DNA of 32,575 nucleotides from Luteolibacter pohnpeiensis. Lineage in GTDB: Bacteria; Verrucomicrobiota; Verrucomicrobiia; Verrucomicrobiales; Akkermansiaceae. The position numbers and the translations under genes were made by a program. Of the stretch, positions 14,004-23,261 are shown in pieces (position 1 is the stretch's first letter; the number at the start of each line of letters is the position of its first letter). Below the pieces are notes generated by a model. It ran no database searches. It was not told the DNA's origin and worked only from the letters and a program-made list of their open reading frames with translations. The stretch spans positions 1 to 32,575 of the forward strand of contig NZ_JAENIJ010000037.1 of NCBI RefSeq assembly GCF_016595435.1, read 5' to 3'.

Positions 14004-15992
14004 ATGGACGAGAACCTACAAACGGATTCCGAATTGTTAGCAGATTGGCTGATGCACCGACGCGAGCGTGCGTTCCATGCCTTGGTCAACCGCTACGCAG
14101 GATTGGTTCACTCAACGGCGAGGCGCACTTGCGGAGACGAAAGCATGGCAGCAGAAGCGGCTCAACTCACGTTCATCACATTGGCCAAACGGGCAAAATC
14201 GCTGGCGGCATGTCACACCCTCGGTGGTTGGTTACACCGCACCTCCCTGCTCCAGGCGAAAAATGTTCTGCGCCAACATATCCGTGAAAAACGAAAACTC
14301 GAAGCTCTCGAAAACAAGATGCAAACCCGCTCGATGGATGAAGCCACTTCCGCTTGGGCAGATATGCAGCCGATTCTTGATGACTCTCTAGCTGCACTTT
14401 CCGAGACGGATCGCGAGGTTTTGTTGCTGCGTTATTACCGCTCTCACAGCATTTCAGAGATTGCTGGATCACTTGGGATCGGGACGGAAGCAGCTAAAAA
14501 ACGTGTCACTCGCGCAACCGATCGCCTGCGGGACAAACTCGCCAAGCGGGGTTATCAAGCCGGCTCCAGCCTTTCCGCAAGCATCGCGGCTGGCTTCAGC
14601 GCTGATGCACAAGCTGCCGTCCCCACAATATCGACTATGGCTGCGAAAGCAATCGCAGCAGCAGGAGTGAATGGCGGCATTGGAGTAGCAGTCACCGCTT
14701 GGTTTGCTGCGAATGCAATGAGAACTACCCCGGTAGCTGTTCCTATCGGTGCCATTCTATTGGTTTCGGCGGGCCTGGGATTACAGCATCAATCAATCGC
14801 AAAAGCAGAACAACAACTTGCCTCTCCCACGGTCGCGTCGATTCCAATCAAAACTCGCGCCTCCCGTCCGGTAGTTTCTGCCAAATCGCCGACATCAGAG
14901 ATCGGGGAGTCTTCCATCAATTGGCCCAAAGTTGTTGAGCACTATAGGACTCTTGACCAACAGAATAGAGATTCAGGTATCCGGTTTGCTTACGACTTCC
15001 AACAAAGCCTGGCCAAATTAAGTGATGAGCGACTGGCTCAAGAGCTGGATGCGATCGAAAGTACAGGATTAAACGATGAAGACAAAGCCACCGCTGATAG
15101 GTTGATCACGGAAGTGGCTACCACCAACATTCCCGGAGTTTTTTTGAATAAGTTCTCCGATCGGATAAATCCGGATTCGCAAGGGTTTCACCAAGAGGCC
15201 TTCGAAACGGCATTGGCCAATTTCGCATCCAAGAAACCCGGTGATGCGATCGACTGGTTGGATAGGCAAATCGCCGAAGGAGGATTTGAGAGCAAGAGCT
15301 TGGATGAGCAAGTCTCGCCATATTGGAGATTTGAAGGCCACATGATCTGGGGTCTGCTTTCCAGTAATCCGCAGGCAGCCGCCAATCGAATCCGTAACTT
15401 CCCGGAAAACATGAAACAGGAGGTGCTCACTCCATATAAAATGGGTAGATCCATACGGCCGGAGGATCGGGTGACTTATGTAAATCTCGTGCGCGAAGTA
15501 TTGCCTGAACAAGAAGCGATACAATCCATTGCAGACCTGATCGAGCAGTTCCAAATCAGCGACGATTTCTCCCCGCTCCCCCAATTCACTGACGAAATCC
15601 ATGCTACGAGCGCTGAAATGATCCCAATCATCCAAAGAGCTGCTCAGACCAAGTTCAGGAAACTCAGTGAAAATCGGAAAGTAAAACTGAAGGATATTGA
15701 AGCCTTCAGAAAGTGGGTAGGCAATAAACTTCCAGACCAAGTCGATCAACTAACCGGCAAGATCATTCCACTCGCGCTTTTCACCCAATATCATGCCCTT
15801 GATTTCGAGGAAGCTGCGGCAATCGCTATCAGTATTCACCAGACAGACGGAAATGACGACCTTCTCATTCCTCTAATTAAAGCTTCACAACATGATTCCG
15901 TCTTCCAACCAATCGTCAACAAACTGATCGATAGCCTAACAAATCCAGAAACTCGGGAGCAAATGTCTCAGCTTATTGATAAAAAGAAGTGA
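14004..15992 (+). CDS. ECF-type RNA polymerase sigma factor fused to membrane region and C-terminal helical domain
   Basis: The protein has 662 residues from ATG 14004; the frame is open back to 13875 but those codons overlap the leader repeats and do not look like sigma sequence. Residues about 10-95 are sigma region 2 (LLADWLMHRRERAFHALVNR, AAEAAQLTFITLAKRA, GGWLHRTSLLQAKNVLR). Residues about 122-182 are region 4 (SETDREVLLLRYYRSHSISE, then GIGTEAAKKRVTRATDRL). An Ala-rich hydrophobic stretch (about 208-238) and a likely membrane helix (AVPIGAILLVSAGLGL, about 245-260) follow. About 400 further residues are mainly helical, with weak copies of the neighbours' repeat (KKPGDAIDWLDRQ, SSNPQAAANRIRNFP). 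ECF sigmas with membrane-spanning C-terminal extensions are known in Planctomycetes and Verrucomicrobia. Here the extension may sense an outside signal in place of a separate anti-sigma factor; that role is inferred. Confidence 0.85.
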   Translation: MDENLQTDSELLADWLMHRRERAFHALVNRYAGLVHSTARRTCGDESMAAEAAQLTFITLAKRAKSLAACHTLGGWLHRTSLLQAKNVLRQHIREKRKLEALENKMQTRSMDEATSAWADMQPILDDSLAALSETDREVLLLRYYRSHSISEIAGSLGIGTEAAKKRVTRATDRLRDKLAKRGYQAGSSLSASIAAGFSADAQAAVPTISTMAAKAIAAAGVNGGIGVAVTAWFAANAMRTTPVAVPIGAILLVSAGLGLQHQSIAKAEQQLASPTVASIPIKTRASRPVVSAKSPTSEIGESSINWPKVVEHYRTLDQQNRDSGIRFAYDFQQSLAKLSDERLAQELDAIESTGLNDEDKATADRLITEVATTNIPGVFLNKFSDRINPDSQGFHQEAFETALANFASKKPGDAIDWLDRQIAEGGFESKSLDEQVSPYWRFEGHMIWGLLSSNPQAAANRIRNFPENMKQEVLTPYKMGRSIRPEDRVTYVNLVREVLPEQEAIQSIADLIEQFQISDDFSPLPQFTDEIHATSAEMIPIIQRAAQTKFRKLSENRKVKLKDIEAFRKWVGNKLPDQVDQLTGKIIPLALFTQYHALDFEEAAAIAISIHQTDGNDDLLIPLIKASQHDSVFQPIVNKLIDSLTNPETREQMSQLIDKKK

Positions 15993-16018
15993 ACCACTAT
16001 TTTTCCCTGAATAGATCC

Positions 16019-17383
16019 ATGAAAATTCCAGCATATTTCACGGCTTTGATCCTGATCACAGGAAGCGGATTCGCCTGGTTCCAACATTCTCATTTGAGGC
16101 ATCTGAAATCTGAACTGGCGGTGCAGACGAATCTAACCAAACAGCACGCCAATGCATCGAATCGATCCAGCCAATCCCGAGCCAATTTGCGAAAAGAAGC
16201 GGAAGAGTTGGCAGACATTTTCATCGGCATTGCCAGAAAAGGGCCTGATTCTGAAATGGACATCGCTTACAAACAGCGCGTCTTGGATATCACCACTCAA
16301 GTAGGAGCAATGGGCTCCGCATCAAAGTTTTTCATCCGAAAAATCTACGCCGCACAAGACATTGATCCGGCTTTACGAATGGACGTCATCCGATTCCCCA
16401 TCAACGAACTAACAAGGAAGTATCCATCCGTTTATTTGCAGATGGTCCATCAAGAAATTGAAACCATGGGAATAGGACCTTTCACAGAATACAACATTCG
16501 GCTCTCCGTCCAGAATTTAGCGGTTGATGATTTGGAAGGTGCTAAAAAATGGCTTACCCAGCATATGGATGAATTGCCTGAACAGGTCACCGGCAATGCC
16601 AAACTCGGCTTGATATTCACGGCGGCCAAAAGCAATCCATCCTTGGCATTCAAGTGGATGGATGAACTTGAAATTGATGCATCTGATTGCATGCAATCCA
16701 TCGCGTTAACTGATCAAAGTCCAGAACAACGTTCGAACCTTCTGGCAAGTTTTCGCAACTACACCCAGGACATTCAAAATTCGGAAAAACGTTCAGAAGT
16801 GATGAAATCGGCATTCCCACTCTTTGCTCAAAGTGCCACCAAAGACGGATTCGAGAAAGGGAGCCGATGGTTGGAAGCCTCAAATTTCTCCGAAGGAGAA
16901 ATGGAGCTGGCCATCTATGGCATCGCCGATGGTATCAACTCAAATCGGTTGAAATCAGAGGAGATTGCACAATGGGTGACATGGTTTGGAGCACACGTCA
17001 CCCAACTGAAAGATGAAAACGGGATTCGGCAGATGATGCGCAAGTGGCTGATCAAAGACTATGAAGCTGCTGGCAACTGGCTCTCGAATTGCCCAGCGGA
17101 ATTCTCACTAAAGGCACCCATGGTCCAAACCTATGCAACCTCCATGGCGAAGATCGATCCCGAAACTGCATTCGAATGGGTAGCAACTCTTCCTGCGCAG
17201 CGAGCCAAAGAGTGCGTTTGGGAAATATTTCAGGATTGGCAAAAGCGGGACAAAACATCTGCCGACCACTGGCGTGAATCGCTCGCAGACGGCTCGCATC
17301 TGGCAAAGGTTTTGCGCGCAGCTGAAGAGGCCGATCGCAATGGTAATGGGAAAACACCACTTCGAGTGGAGGTCGGCTTCTAA
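16019..17383 (+). CDS. Signal-anchored helical-repeat protein, likely partner of the fused sigma factor
   Basis: The protein has 454 residues from ATG 16019. An alternative GTG at 15989 overlaps the sigma stop as GTGA and adds ten residues, so co-translation is possible either way. The N-terminus is one hydrophobic helix (about 4-20) followed by a probable coiled coil (about 24-66). The rest is helical with repeats of the form DP..A..W...LP: AAKSNPSLAFKWMDEL (202-217), WLIKDYEAAGNWLSNCP (343-359), MAKIDPETAFEWVATLP (376-392) and WQKRDKTSADHW (407-418). These match the repeats of the protein at 11051. No enzyme motif is visible. Position directly after the sigma gene suggests a periplasmic partner or co-regulated target. 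Confidence 0.72.
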   Translation: MKIPAYFTALILITGSGFAWFQHSHLRHLKSELAVQTNLTKQHANASNRSSQSRANLRKEAEELADIFIGIARKGPDSEMDIAYKQRVLDITTQVGAMGSASKFFIRKIYAAQDIDPALRMDVIRFPINELTRKYPSVYLQMVHQEIETMGIGPFTEYNIRLSVQNLAVDDLEGAKKWLTQHMDELPEQVTGNAKLGLIFTAAKSNPSLAFKWMDELEIDASDCMQSIALTDQSPEQRSNLLASFRNYTQDIQNSEKRSEVMKSAFPLFAQSATKDGFEKGSRWLEASNFSEGEMELAIYGIADGINSNRLKSEEIAQWVTWFGAHVTQLKDENGIRQMMRKWLIKDYEAAGNWLSNCPAEFSLKAPMVQTYATSMAKIDPETAFEWVATLPAQRAKECVWEIFQDWQKRDKTSADHWRESLADGSHLAKVLRAAEEADRNGNGKTPLRVEVGF

Positions 17384-17452
17384 CAAATCATGGTTTGATG
17401 TGGTACCTTGTGAAGCACTGCTTGGGGATATCTGCCAGACCGGAGACGCCGC

Positions 17453-17845
17453 TCAGGATCTTGATTTCGGTTTCACCCAAAATGGCAGATATGCCAGCAT
17501 CGCCACTGCACATATTCCATAAAACACGATCCGGTACGTCGGCATTAAAAAGATGCCATAAAAGATGATCTGCTGACTAAAAAATACACCGATCCCAAAA
17601 AGGACCATTTGAAGCCATGGATTAGCAATTTTCGGTAAGAGCAAAAACCTCCAAGCCATCCAGACACAAAACGGAATGATCATCATTCCCAGCCCAAAAA
17701 CATCAGAGGAACCTGATAAGGAGTTCGTCTTTGCGTCATTTGTGGCCAGGAAGACATGAATCGGCAAGCAGCCCCAGGCGAGAAAGCCCCACCAAGTCCA
17801 CATCAATACTTTCGCAATCAATCGTGAGGTCTGATTTTCTCTCAT
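17453..17845 (-). CDS. Small integral membrane protein, unknown function
   Basis: Starting at ATG 17845 gives 130 residues; the frame stays open upstream to 17938 but that extension lacks membrane character. Four hydrophobic segments are visible: about 10-30 (VLMWTWWGFLAWGCLPIHVF), 48-66 (GLGMMIIPFCVWMAWRF), 75-95 (MVLFGIGVFFSQQIIFYGIF) and 98-121 (RIVFYGICAVAMLAYLPFWV). The tail is basic (KPKSRS). No family was recognised. It converges on the helical-repeat gene, with a 69-base gap that shows no clear terminator. The BASS-type transporter gene lies upstream on the same strand; a shared transcript is possible. Confidence 0.6.
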   Translation of the reverse strand: MRENQTSRLIAKVLMWTWWGFLAWGCLPIHVFLATNDAKTNSLSGSSDVFGLGMMIIPFCVWMAWRFLLLPKIANPWLQMVLFGIGVFFSQQIIFYGIFLMPTYRIVFYGICAVAMLAYLPFWVKPKSRS

Positions 17846-17998
17846 CTGCCCGAAATGATTGAATGATCTGATCTGGAGGGAAGGAAAAAATGCCTGCTCG
17901 CATCGAATCACCCTCGGCTTTGCGAATTGCGAATCCATGATGAATCCAACTCGATCGACCGATTCATCAGAAGCTTGCTGCCGCCCACGGCACGGGTG

Positions 17999-19006
17999 CT
18001 ATTGTTCAGCCCATCGAGTCGCCAACAGGCTGTTCACAAACAATTGCAATGGATGGAACATCATCAGGGGAAGCAAGATGAGCGATAGCTCACCGCCCGG
18101 GCCAAAGATGACAGCGGCAAGTGGCACTCCCATGACTAAAGTTTTCTTCACCGCACAAAAATAGGCGGCGATGGAATCCTCTCGTGGCATCCTCAACACG
18201 ATGCAGACCAGCCGGATCAACAAGGACATGCCGGTAAATAACAACAGCACGAACAAGGCAGTCAACAGCGTGTCTCCCGCGCCGTAACGGCTCCAAACCC
18301 GTTCCACGACCGACTCGCAAAAAGCACAGTAAACCATGAAAATGATCACCGTGTTACTGATTCGGGTGACCCAGATTTTCCTGCGATCGACCACGTTTTT
18401 CAACCAGGGTCGGAGTATCATTCCGAGTGCAAATGGAACCAAGGTCAGGGCAACGATTTTCAGTAACAGCGGGCCGAATTCAGTTTGCGCCGTACCCGCA
18501 CCAGTCATCAGCCAGTGAACCAGTAGCGGAGTAAAAACGACACCAAGAACATTGGATAGCGCGGCGTTGAATAAGGCTCCCGGGGTATTGCCGCGTGCGA
18601 CTGCCGTTAGCACAACCGAGGTCGAGACGGTCGACGGCAAAACACATAAAAATAGAAAGCCATCACGAATCGCCTGAGGTTCGCTCTTCCAAAGCCACGG
18701 CACCAAGGCGTTAAGCCCTGATCCCACCAGCGGGAATATCACAAAGGTGAAAATCTGGATCACCAAATGAAGACGCCAATTCCCCGCCCCGCTGCGAATT
18801 TTTTCGAACGCGAGCGAGAGGCCCTGCAAAAACAGAATCAAGGCAATGCCGCCATTGTTGATCAGGTCCGGATTCAAAACCCCATCGCGCGCGCCTCCTT
18901 GCGGAAAGACGAATGCCGCCGCCACACAACTGAACAGCGCAACCAGAAACCCGTTCTTTCTTATCCAGGAAATCTGATGGGGTGATGATGGCGATCCGTC
19001 ACTCAT
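17999..19006 (-). CDS. SBF/BASS-type bile acid:sodium symporter-like transporter (YfeH-like)
   Basis: The protein has 335 residues from ATG 19006 (MSDGSPSSPHQ); an in-frame ATG at 19048 adds 14 residues. About ten hydrophobic segments fill the length. Family marks are LPSTVSTSVVLTAVARGNTP with the following NAALSNVLGVVFTPLLVHW, and LNPDLINNGGIALILFLQGL near the start. These fit the SBF-like branch (PF13593), whose members have the two-fold inverted-repeat fold of sodium-coupled organic anion symporters. The substrate cannot be read from the sequence. No clear ribosome binding site precedes either start. Confidence 0.85.
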   Translation of the reverse strand: MSDGSPSSPHQISWIRKNGFLVALFSCVAAAFVFPQGGARDGVLNPDLINNGGIALILFLQGLSLAFEKIRSGAGNWRLHLVIQIFTFVIFPLVGSGLNALVPWLWKSEPQAIRDGFLFLCVLPSTVSTSVVLTAVARGNTPGALFNAALSNVLGVVFTPLLVHWLMTGAGTAQTEFGPLLLKIVALTLVPFALGMILRPWLKNVVDRRKIWVTRISNTVIIFMVYCAFCESVVERVWSRYGAGDTLLTALFVLLLFTGMSLLIRLVCIVLRMPREDSIAAYFCAVKKTLVMGVPLAAVIFGPGGELSLILLPLMMFHPLQLFVNSLLATRWAEQ

Positions 19007-19162
19007 GAATGCTGTGCGCGGCCAAATAAGCCCTTCTCGCATCAGCACGCAACAGCCATATCCAGCAAAACAAAGGTTTGTTCGCCTTGGATCATCTCAG
19101 TCGATTCCATCATTCATTCCAACCATAGTTACGATTTGATCCCATAGCGCTGCCTAGTAGCC

Positions 19163-19168
19163 TATAAT
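19163..19168 (+). promoter_or_regulatory. Candidate -10 box upstream of the GH9 gene
   Basis: A perfect TATAAT lies 88 bases before the GH9 ATG. The best -35-like match, TTGATC at 19136-19141, is 21 bases away, too far for a standard sigma-70 promoter. This is only a tentative start region for the 19007-19256 gap, where nothing else was seen. Confidence 0.3.
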
Positions 19169-19256
19169 CTGAGCATTACTAATGGTTCCCTACTTGTTGA
19201 ATCCACGCCGCTGATTTCAGCTGGACGTGTTGCCGATATCTTGGCTTCTCTTCAAC

Positions 19257-22200
19257 ATGAATCGGCATCTGAAAGTGAGTTTCACGGTCATGGGTCTGTT
19301 GGCGCATGCGCTTTCACCTGCTTCCGCAAATGCACTGGATGATGTCGAAGGCTATTACGCCGTGATGCCTCAGCCCGGAGAATCCGCCATGCGAGCTCTG
19401 ACTCCGGAGCTTCTGGAACTCATCCGCATCAACAGCGAGCCCCAAGGGGGAACACCGGACTCATGGGATTTTGTCGATTCGTCCGGGAGCTTCGTCGCCC
19501 CCACCAACTTTTCCGTTACCGTAAACGGCCAAGCGGTCACAGCATCGGTTTATAGTTTCCGGCGTCGACCACTTTATGCCCCGCTGGCCGTGCGCGACTT
19601 GCGCATCGATAACCGCGTATTCCTCGAACTCTCCACACCTCTGAACACGGGTGATGAAATCGTCGTAACGACCACAGGTTGGGACGGCGATTCGACCACA
19701 GCGCGCACCTATTCCACGACGATGGAACCGCTGCGCAGAAGCTCGGCGATTCATGTCAATCAGGAGGGCTATGAAACCACCTCGCCCAAAAAAGCGATGG
19801 TCGGCTACTATTTAGGAAGTGCGGGAGAACTGACCTTGCCATCCACCTCGTTTTCCCTGGTGGATGATGCGACGGGAGTTTCGGTTTTCACCGGCACCTT
19901 GCAATCCCGACCGGATGTCGGTTTCACCTATACCCCCACGCCATACCAAAAAACTTATTCGGCGGATTTCTCCAGCTTCCAAACCCAGGGCACTTACCGA
20001 CTGGTCGTCGACGGCTTGGGAGCCTCATTGCCTTTCCGAATCGATAATGGCATGATGATGAATTTCGCGCGCAGCTATGCGATCGGAATTTACAATCAAC
20101 GTTGCGGACACGCGGTCGAACTTCCGTTCAGTCGCCACGTTCATGCAGCTTGCCATACCGCCCCCGCATTGATCCCAACACCGGAGGCAAATTTCGCCAA
20201 CACCTGGGGATTCATCGCCTCCGCCAGCAGCGACTACGCGAACAATTCACGCCATACCGCGCCGCAGCTGAAGGATGTGGCATCGCAACTTTATCCCATC
20301 ATCAAGACCGGCTCGATCGATGTTTCGGGCGGTCACCACGATGCCGGAGATTATAGCAAATACACCATCAATTCCGCCCAGCTGGTTCATCACCTCGCCT
20401 TCGGCGCTGACGCCTTCCCGGGTGTCGGAGCATTGGACAACCTAGGCATTCCGGAAAGCGGCGATGGCAAAAGTGATTTGCTGCAAATGGCAAAGGTGGA
20501 GGCGGATTTCCTCGCAAAGATGCAAGACGACGATGGCGGGTTCTTCTTTCTCGTCTACCCAAGGGATCGGAAATACGAAAATGACGTCTTGCCCGATGCG
20601 GGAGACCAACAAGTCGTCTGGCCGAAGAATACTTCCGCCACTGCGGCCGCCACTGCCGCACTCGCGGAGATGGCTTCGTCGCCTTTGTTCAAACAACAAT
20701 TCCCAACGGAAGCCGCAGCCTACATGGTGAAAGCACAAGCGGGCTGGGATTTCCTGATGAATGCCATCAACCTCTACGGCAAAGATGGTAGTTACCAAAA
20801 ACTCACTCACTACGGTGACATCTTCATGCATGATGATGAGCTGGCTTGGGCCGCGGCCGCGATGTTTGCGGCGACCGGCGATCCGATCTATCAGCAGAAG
20901 CTTGACCAATGGTATGATCCATCGGCTTCCAGCACCAGACGCTGGGGCTGGTGGCATTTGTTCGAGAGCTACGGTTGCGCAGCCAGAACGTATGCGTTTG
21001 CCGCGCGCTCCGGTCGGCTCACGGCTTCGCAATTGGACTCGACTTATTTGGCGAAGTGCGAGGCGGAAATCATCGCTGCAGCGGATGATGCACGCGACCG
21101 GTCCGATGACTGCGCGTATGGCAGCTCCTACGAGATCGAGTCCAAATTGCAACGAACCGCCGGCTGGTATTTTTCAAGCGACCGGGCATTCGATCTAACA
21201 ACCGGCTACCAACTCACGCTCGATTCAAGCTACCACGATGCCGTAATCGCGAATGTAAACTTCGAGCTCGGTTGCAATCCGGTGAATGTTTCCTATCTGA
21301 CCGGCTCCGGACTGAAACAGCAGCGTGAGATCGTGCATCAATACGCCCAGAATGACCAACGGGTGCTTCCACCATCCGGCATTCCCATTGGCAACATTCA
21401 ACCCGGCTTCGCTTACATCGGCAGCTATGGCTATGAACTCGGCGATCTAACATTTCCGCCGGACGGAGCCACCACCGCACCGTATCCGATGTATGATCGT
21501 TGGGGAGATTCTTATAACACGATGACCGAGTTCGTCGTTCCCCAACAAGGTCGCATCCTTGCGAGCCTGGCTTATTGGGCAGCCATTTCACCCGCTGGTT
21601 CACAGTCCTGGACCTCAGCCACTCCGGTCATTTCAGCACCTACCGATTACGTGCCAGTCGGCCAGCCGATCACGGTGAGCTTGTCCTGCCCGGGACTGGA
21701 TTTGAGCAATGCGCGGATCACTTGGGAATGCAGCGACCAGCAACCTTGGATGGGCGGAACCAGCTGGACCTTTACCCCAGTGGCCGTCGGAGCTCAATGG
21801 GTCGAAGCTGAAGCCGTTCTCCCAGACGGGCGGCGGGTCAGCGCGGCTGCGAGTTATTCCACCAAATTCGCCAATGGCTCCTACGCCTATCTATCGGATT
21901 CCGATACCATCGCCCTCTATCATTTCGACGGAAATTTCCAGGACTCAGGACCCAATGGATATCATCTAACATCCGCCGGAAATGTTCAGCTCGTGGCTGG
22001 CAACTCGGGCTGGATGAAGCAACCGGTTGGCGAGGTCGCACGATTTTCCAATCTTGGCGACACCCTTACCGTCACCCTTCCTGACTCGCTGATCGCCCCC
22101 GGCAGCACGGCAACCGAGCTCTCGCTGGAAGCGTGGATTTTCCCGCGAGCCTACAAAGCCTATTCCTACGACAACTACCCCGTCATCGCGCTCACCCAGC

Positions 22201-23141
22201 ACTGGGACAGCTCCCTCGCGATCACCGACGGGAAATGGAACAGCCCGGCGGTGCCGAGTATCGCTGCAGGCAGCCAGAGCCTGCTGTCCTCAAGCGATTG
22301 GCAATCGGCGATCGCGCTCGGAACCTGGCAGCGATTGAAAATCACGCGAGATAGCAACTCGGAATTCAAGGTTTGGATCAATGACGTCTGTGTCTCCACG
22401 GTTTCGGCCGCGCCAAACTATGGCCGAACCACCGATTGGCTGCTGACCTTGGGAAATATCGACGCCGACATCGACGAGGTCCGTATCAGTAGCATCGTCC
22501 GCTATCCACCGCCACCGGATGAATTTGTGGCCGACGCCAACACCCTCGCGCTCTATCACTTCAATGGCGACTTCAACGATGCTTCCGGCAACGGCCACCA
22601 CCTCACCGCCAACGGCAGCGCCACACGATCTAATAGCAACCTCGGATGGATGACGCTCCCATCGGGTGAAACCGCCTCATTCGCAAATCTCGGCGATACG
22701 CTGACGGCAAGTTTTGCCGACAGTCTGATATCTCCGGGCAACTCGGCAACTCCGCTGACCATTGAGGGCTGGATTTATCCTCGCTCCTACAAAGCTTACG
22801 GTGTCGCCGGTTACCCCCTGCTCTCCCTTTATCAACATTGGGACAGCGCCCTTGAAGTGTTTCAGGACAAGTGGGATAGCCCGAGTGTGCCTAAAGTTCG
22901 CAGCGGAGCAAACGGCCTGGTCATGCCAACCGCCTGGCAAAGTGCCGTCGCGATCAACACCTGGAATTTCGTCAAAATCACCCGGGACGCCAATTCAGTG
23001 GTTGAAGTCTGGATCAACGACCAATGCCTCTACACCGGCACCCAACAATCCAACTACGGCCGGACACCGGATTGGTTGTTCACCCTCGGAAACTTCGATG
23101 GTGAAATCGACGAAGTCCGGATCAGTGACATCGTGCGCTGA
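19257..23141 (+). CDS. Secreted glycoside hydrolase family 9 (cellulase-like) with two C-terminal LamG-type domains
   Basis: The protein has 1294 residues from ATG 19257, chosen because a signal peptide follows directly (about 1-26, ending SPASANA); an upstream in-frame start at 19227 is less likely. After a beta-rich N-terminal part, a CelD-type Ig-like domain opens at about 163 (SAIHVNQEGYETTSPKKAMV). The GH9 (alpha/alpha)6 domain covers about 268-778. GGHHDAGDYSKY (358-369) holds the catalytic-base aspartates Asp362/Asp365, HDDELAWAAAAMFAATGD lies at 525-542, GCNPVNVSYLTGSG at 672-685, and the likely acid Glu758 sits in NTMTEFVVPQQG. An Ig-like linker follows, then two related lectin-like LamG domains (about 878-1082 and 1088-1294). 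GH9 enzymes cleave beta-1,4-glucans or related polymers; the exact substrate is unknown. The neighbouring OpgG/OpgD-family gene also handles glucan. Confidence 0.9.
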   Translation: MNRHLKVSFTVMGLLAHALSPASANALDDVEGYYAVMPQPGESAMRALTPELLELIRINSEPQGGTPDSWDFVDSSGSFVAPTNFSVTVNGQAVTASVYSFRRRPLYAPLAVRDLRIDNRVFLELSTPLNTGDEIVVTTTGWDGDSTTARTYSTTMEPLRRSSAIHVNQEGYETTSPKKAMVGYYLGSAGELTLPSTSFSLVDDATGVSVFTGTLQSRPDVGFTYTPTPYQKTYSADFSSFQTQGTYRLVVDGLGASLPFRIDNGMMMNFARSYAIGIYNQRCGHAVELPFSRHVHAACHTAPALIPTPEANFANTWGFIASASSDYANNSRHTAPQLKDVASQLYPIIKTGSIDVSGGHHDAGDYSKYTINSAQLVHHLAFGADAFPGVGALDNLGIPESGDGKSDLLQMAKVEADFLAKMQDDDGGFFFLVYPRDRKYENDVLPDAGDQQVVWPKNTSATAAATAALAEMASSPLFKQQFPTEAAAYMVKAQAGWDFLMNAINLYGKDGSYQKLTHYGDIFMHDDELAWAAAAMFAATGDPIYQQKLDQWYDPSASSTRRWGWWHLFESYGCAARTYAFAARSGRLTASQLDSTYLAKCEAEIIAAADDARDRSDDCAYGSSYEIESKLQRTAGWYFSSDRAFDLTTGYQLTLDSSYHDAVIANVNFELGCNPVNVSYLTGSGLKQQREIVHQYAQNDQRVLPPSGIPIGNIQPGFAYIGSYGYELGDLTFPPDGATTAPYPMYDRWGDSYNTMTEFVVPQQGRILASLAYWAAISPAGSQSWTSATPVISAPTDYVPVGQPITVSLSCPGLDLSNARITWECSDQQPWMGGTSWTFTPVAVGAQWVEAEAVLPDGRRVSAAASYSTKFANGSYAYLSDSDTIALYHFDGNFQDSGPNGYHLTSAGNVQLVAGNSGWMKQPVGEVARFSNLGDTLTVTLPDSLIAPGSTATELSLEAWIFPRAYKAYSYDNYPVIALTQHWDSSLAITDGKWNSPAVPSIAAGSQSLLSSSDWQSAIALGTWQRLKITRDSNSEFKVWINDVCVSTVSAAPNYGRTTDWLLTLGNIDADIDEVRISSIVRYPPPPDEFVADANTLALYHFNGDFNDASGNGHHLTANGSATRSNSNLGWMTLPSGETASFANLGDTLTASFADSLISPGNSATPLTIEGWIYPRSYKAYGVAGYPLLSLYQHWDSALEVFQDKWDSPSVPKVRSGANGLVMPTAWQSAVAINTWNFVKITRDANSVVEVWINDQCLYTGTQQSNYGRTPDWLFTLGNFDGEIDEVRISDIVR
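21888..23138 (+). repeat. Tandem LamG-like repeat within the GH9 gene
   Basis: Two units of about 205 codons share landmark order. IALYHFDGNFQDSGPNGYHL matches LALYHFNGDFNDASGNGHHL. FSNLGDTLTVTLPDSLIAPG matches FANLGDTLTASFADSLISPG. NYGRTTDWLLTLGNIDADID matches NYGRTPDWLFTLGNFDGEID, and both end EVRIS.IVR. The second ends the protein. This is a clear internal duplication. Confidence 0.9.
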
Positions 23142-23144
23142 GTC

Positions 23145-23161
23145 CGACCCGAGGTCGTTTT
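23145..23161 (+). terminator. Weak terminator-like hairpin after the GH9 gene
   Basis: CGACC and GGTCG form a 5-base stem around CGA, followed by TTTT, 4 bases after the stop codon. The stem is short, so termination may be partial. Confidence 0.4.
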
Positions 23162-23261
23162 GCCGAGTGGAAACGCCAAGCTCGACAAGTGCTGTGGAAA
23201 TCGAAATATCCGCGCTTTCTTCACCGAAGATCTTATCGATTCCGCATTACCGTCCTCATTT

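Noticed and set aside
19136..19168. A complete sigma-70 promoter TTGATC...TATAAT before the GH9 gene
   Set aside because: The 21-base spacing is outside the normal range, so only the -10 box is listed, at low confidence.
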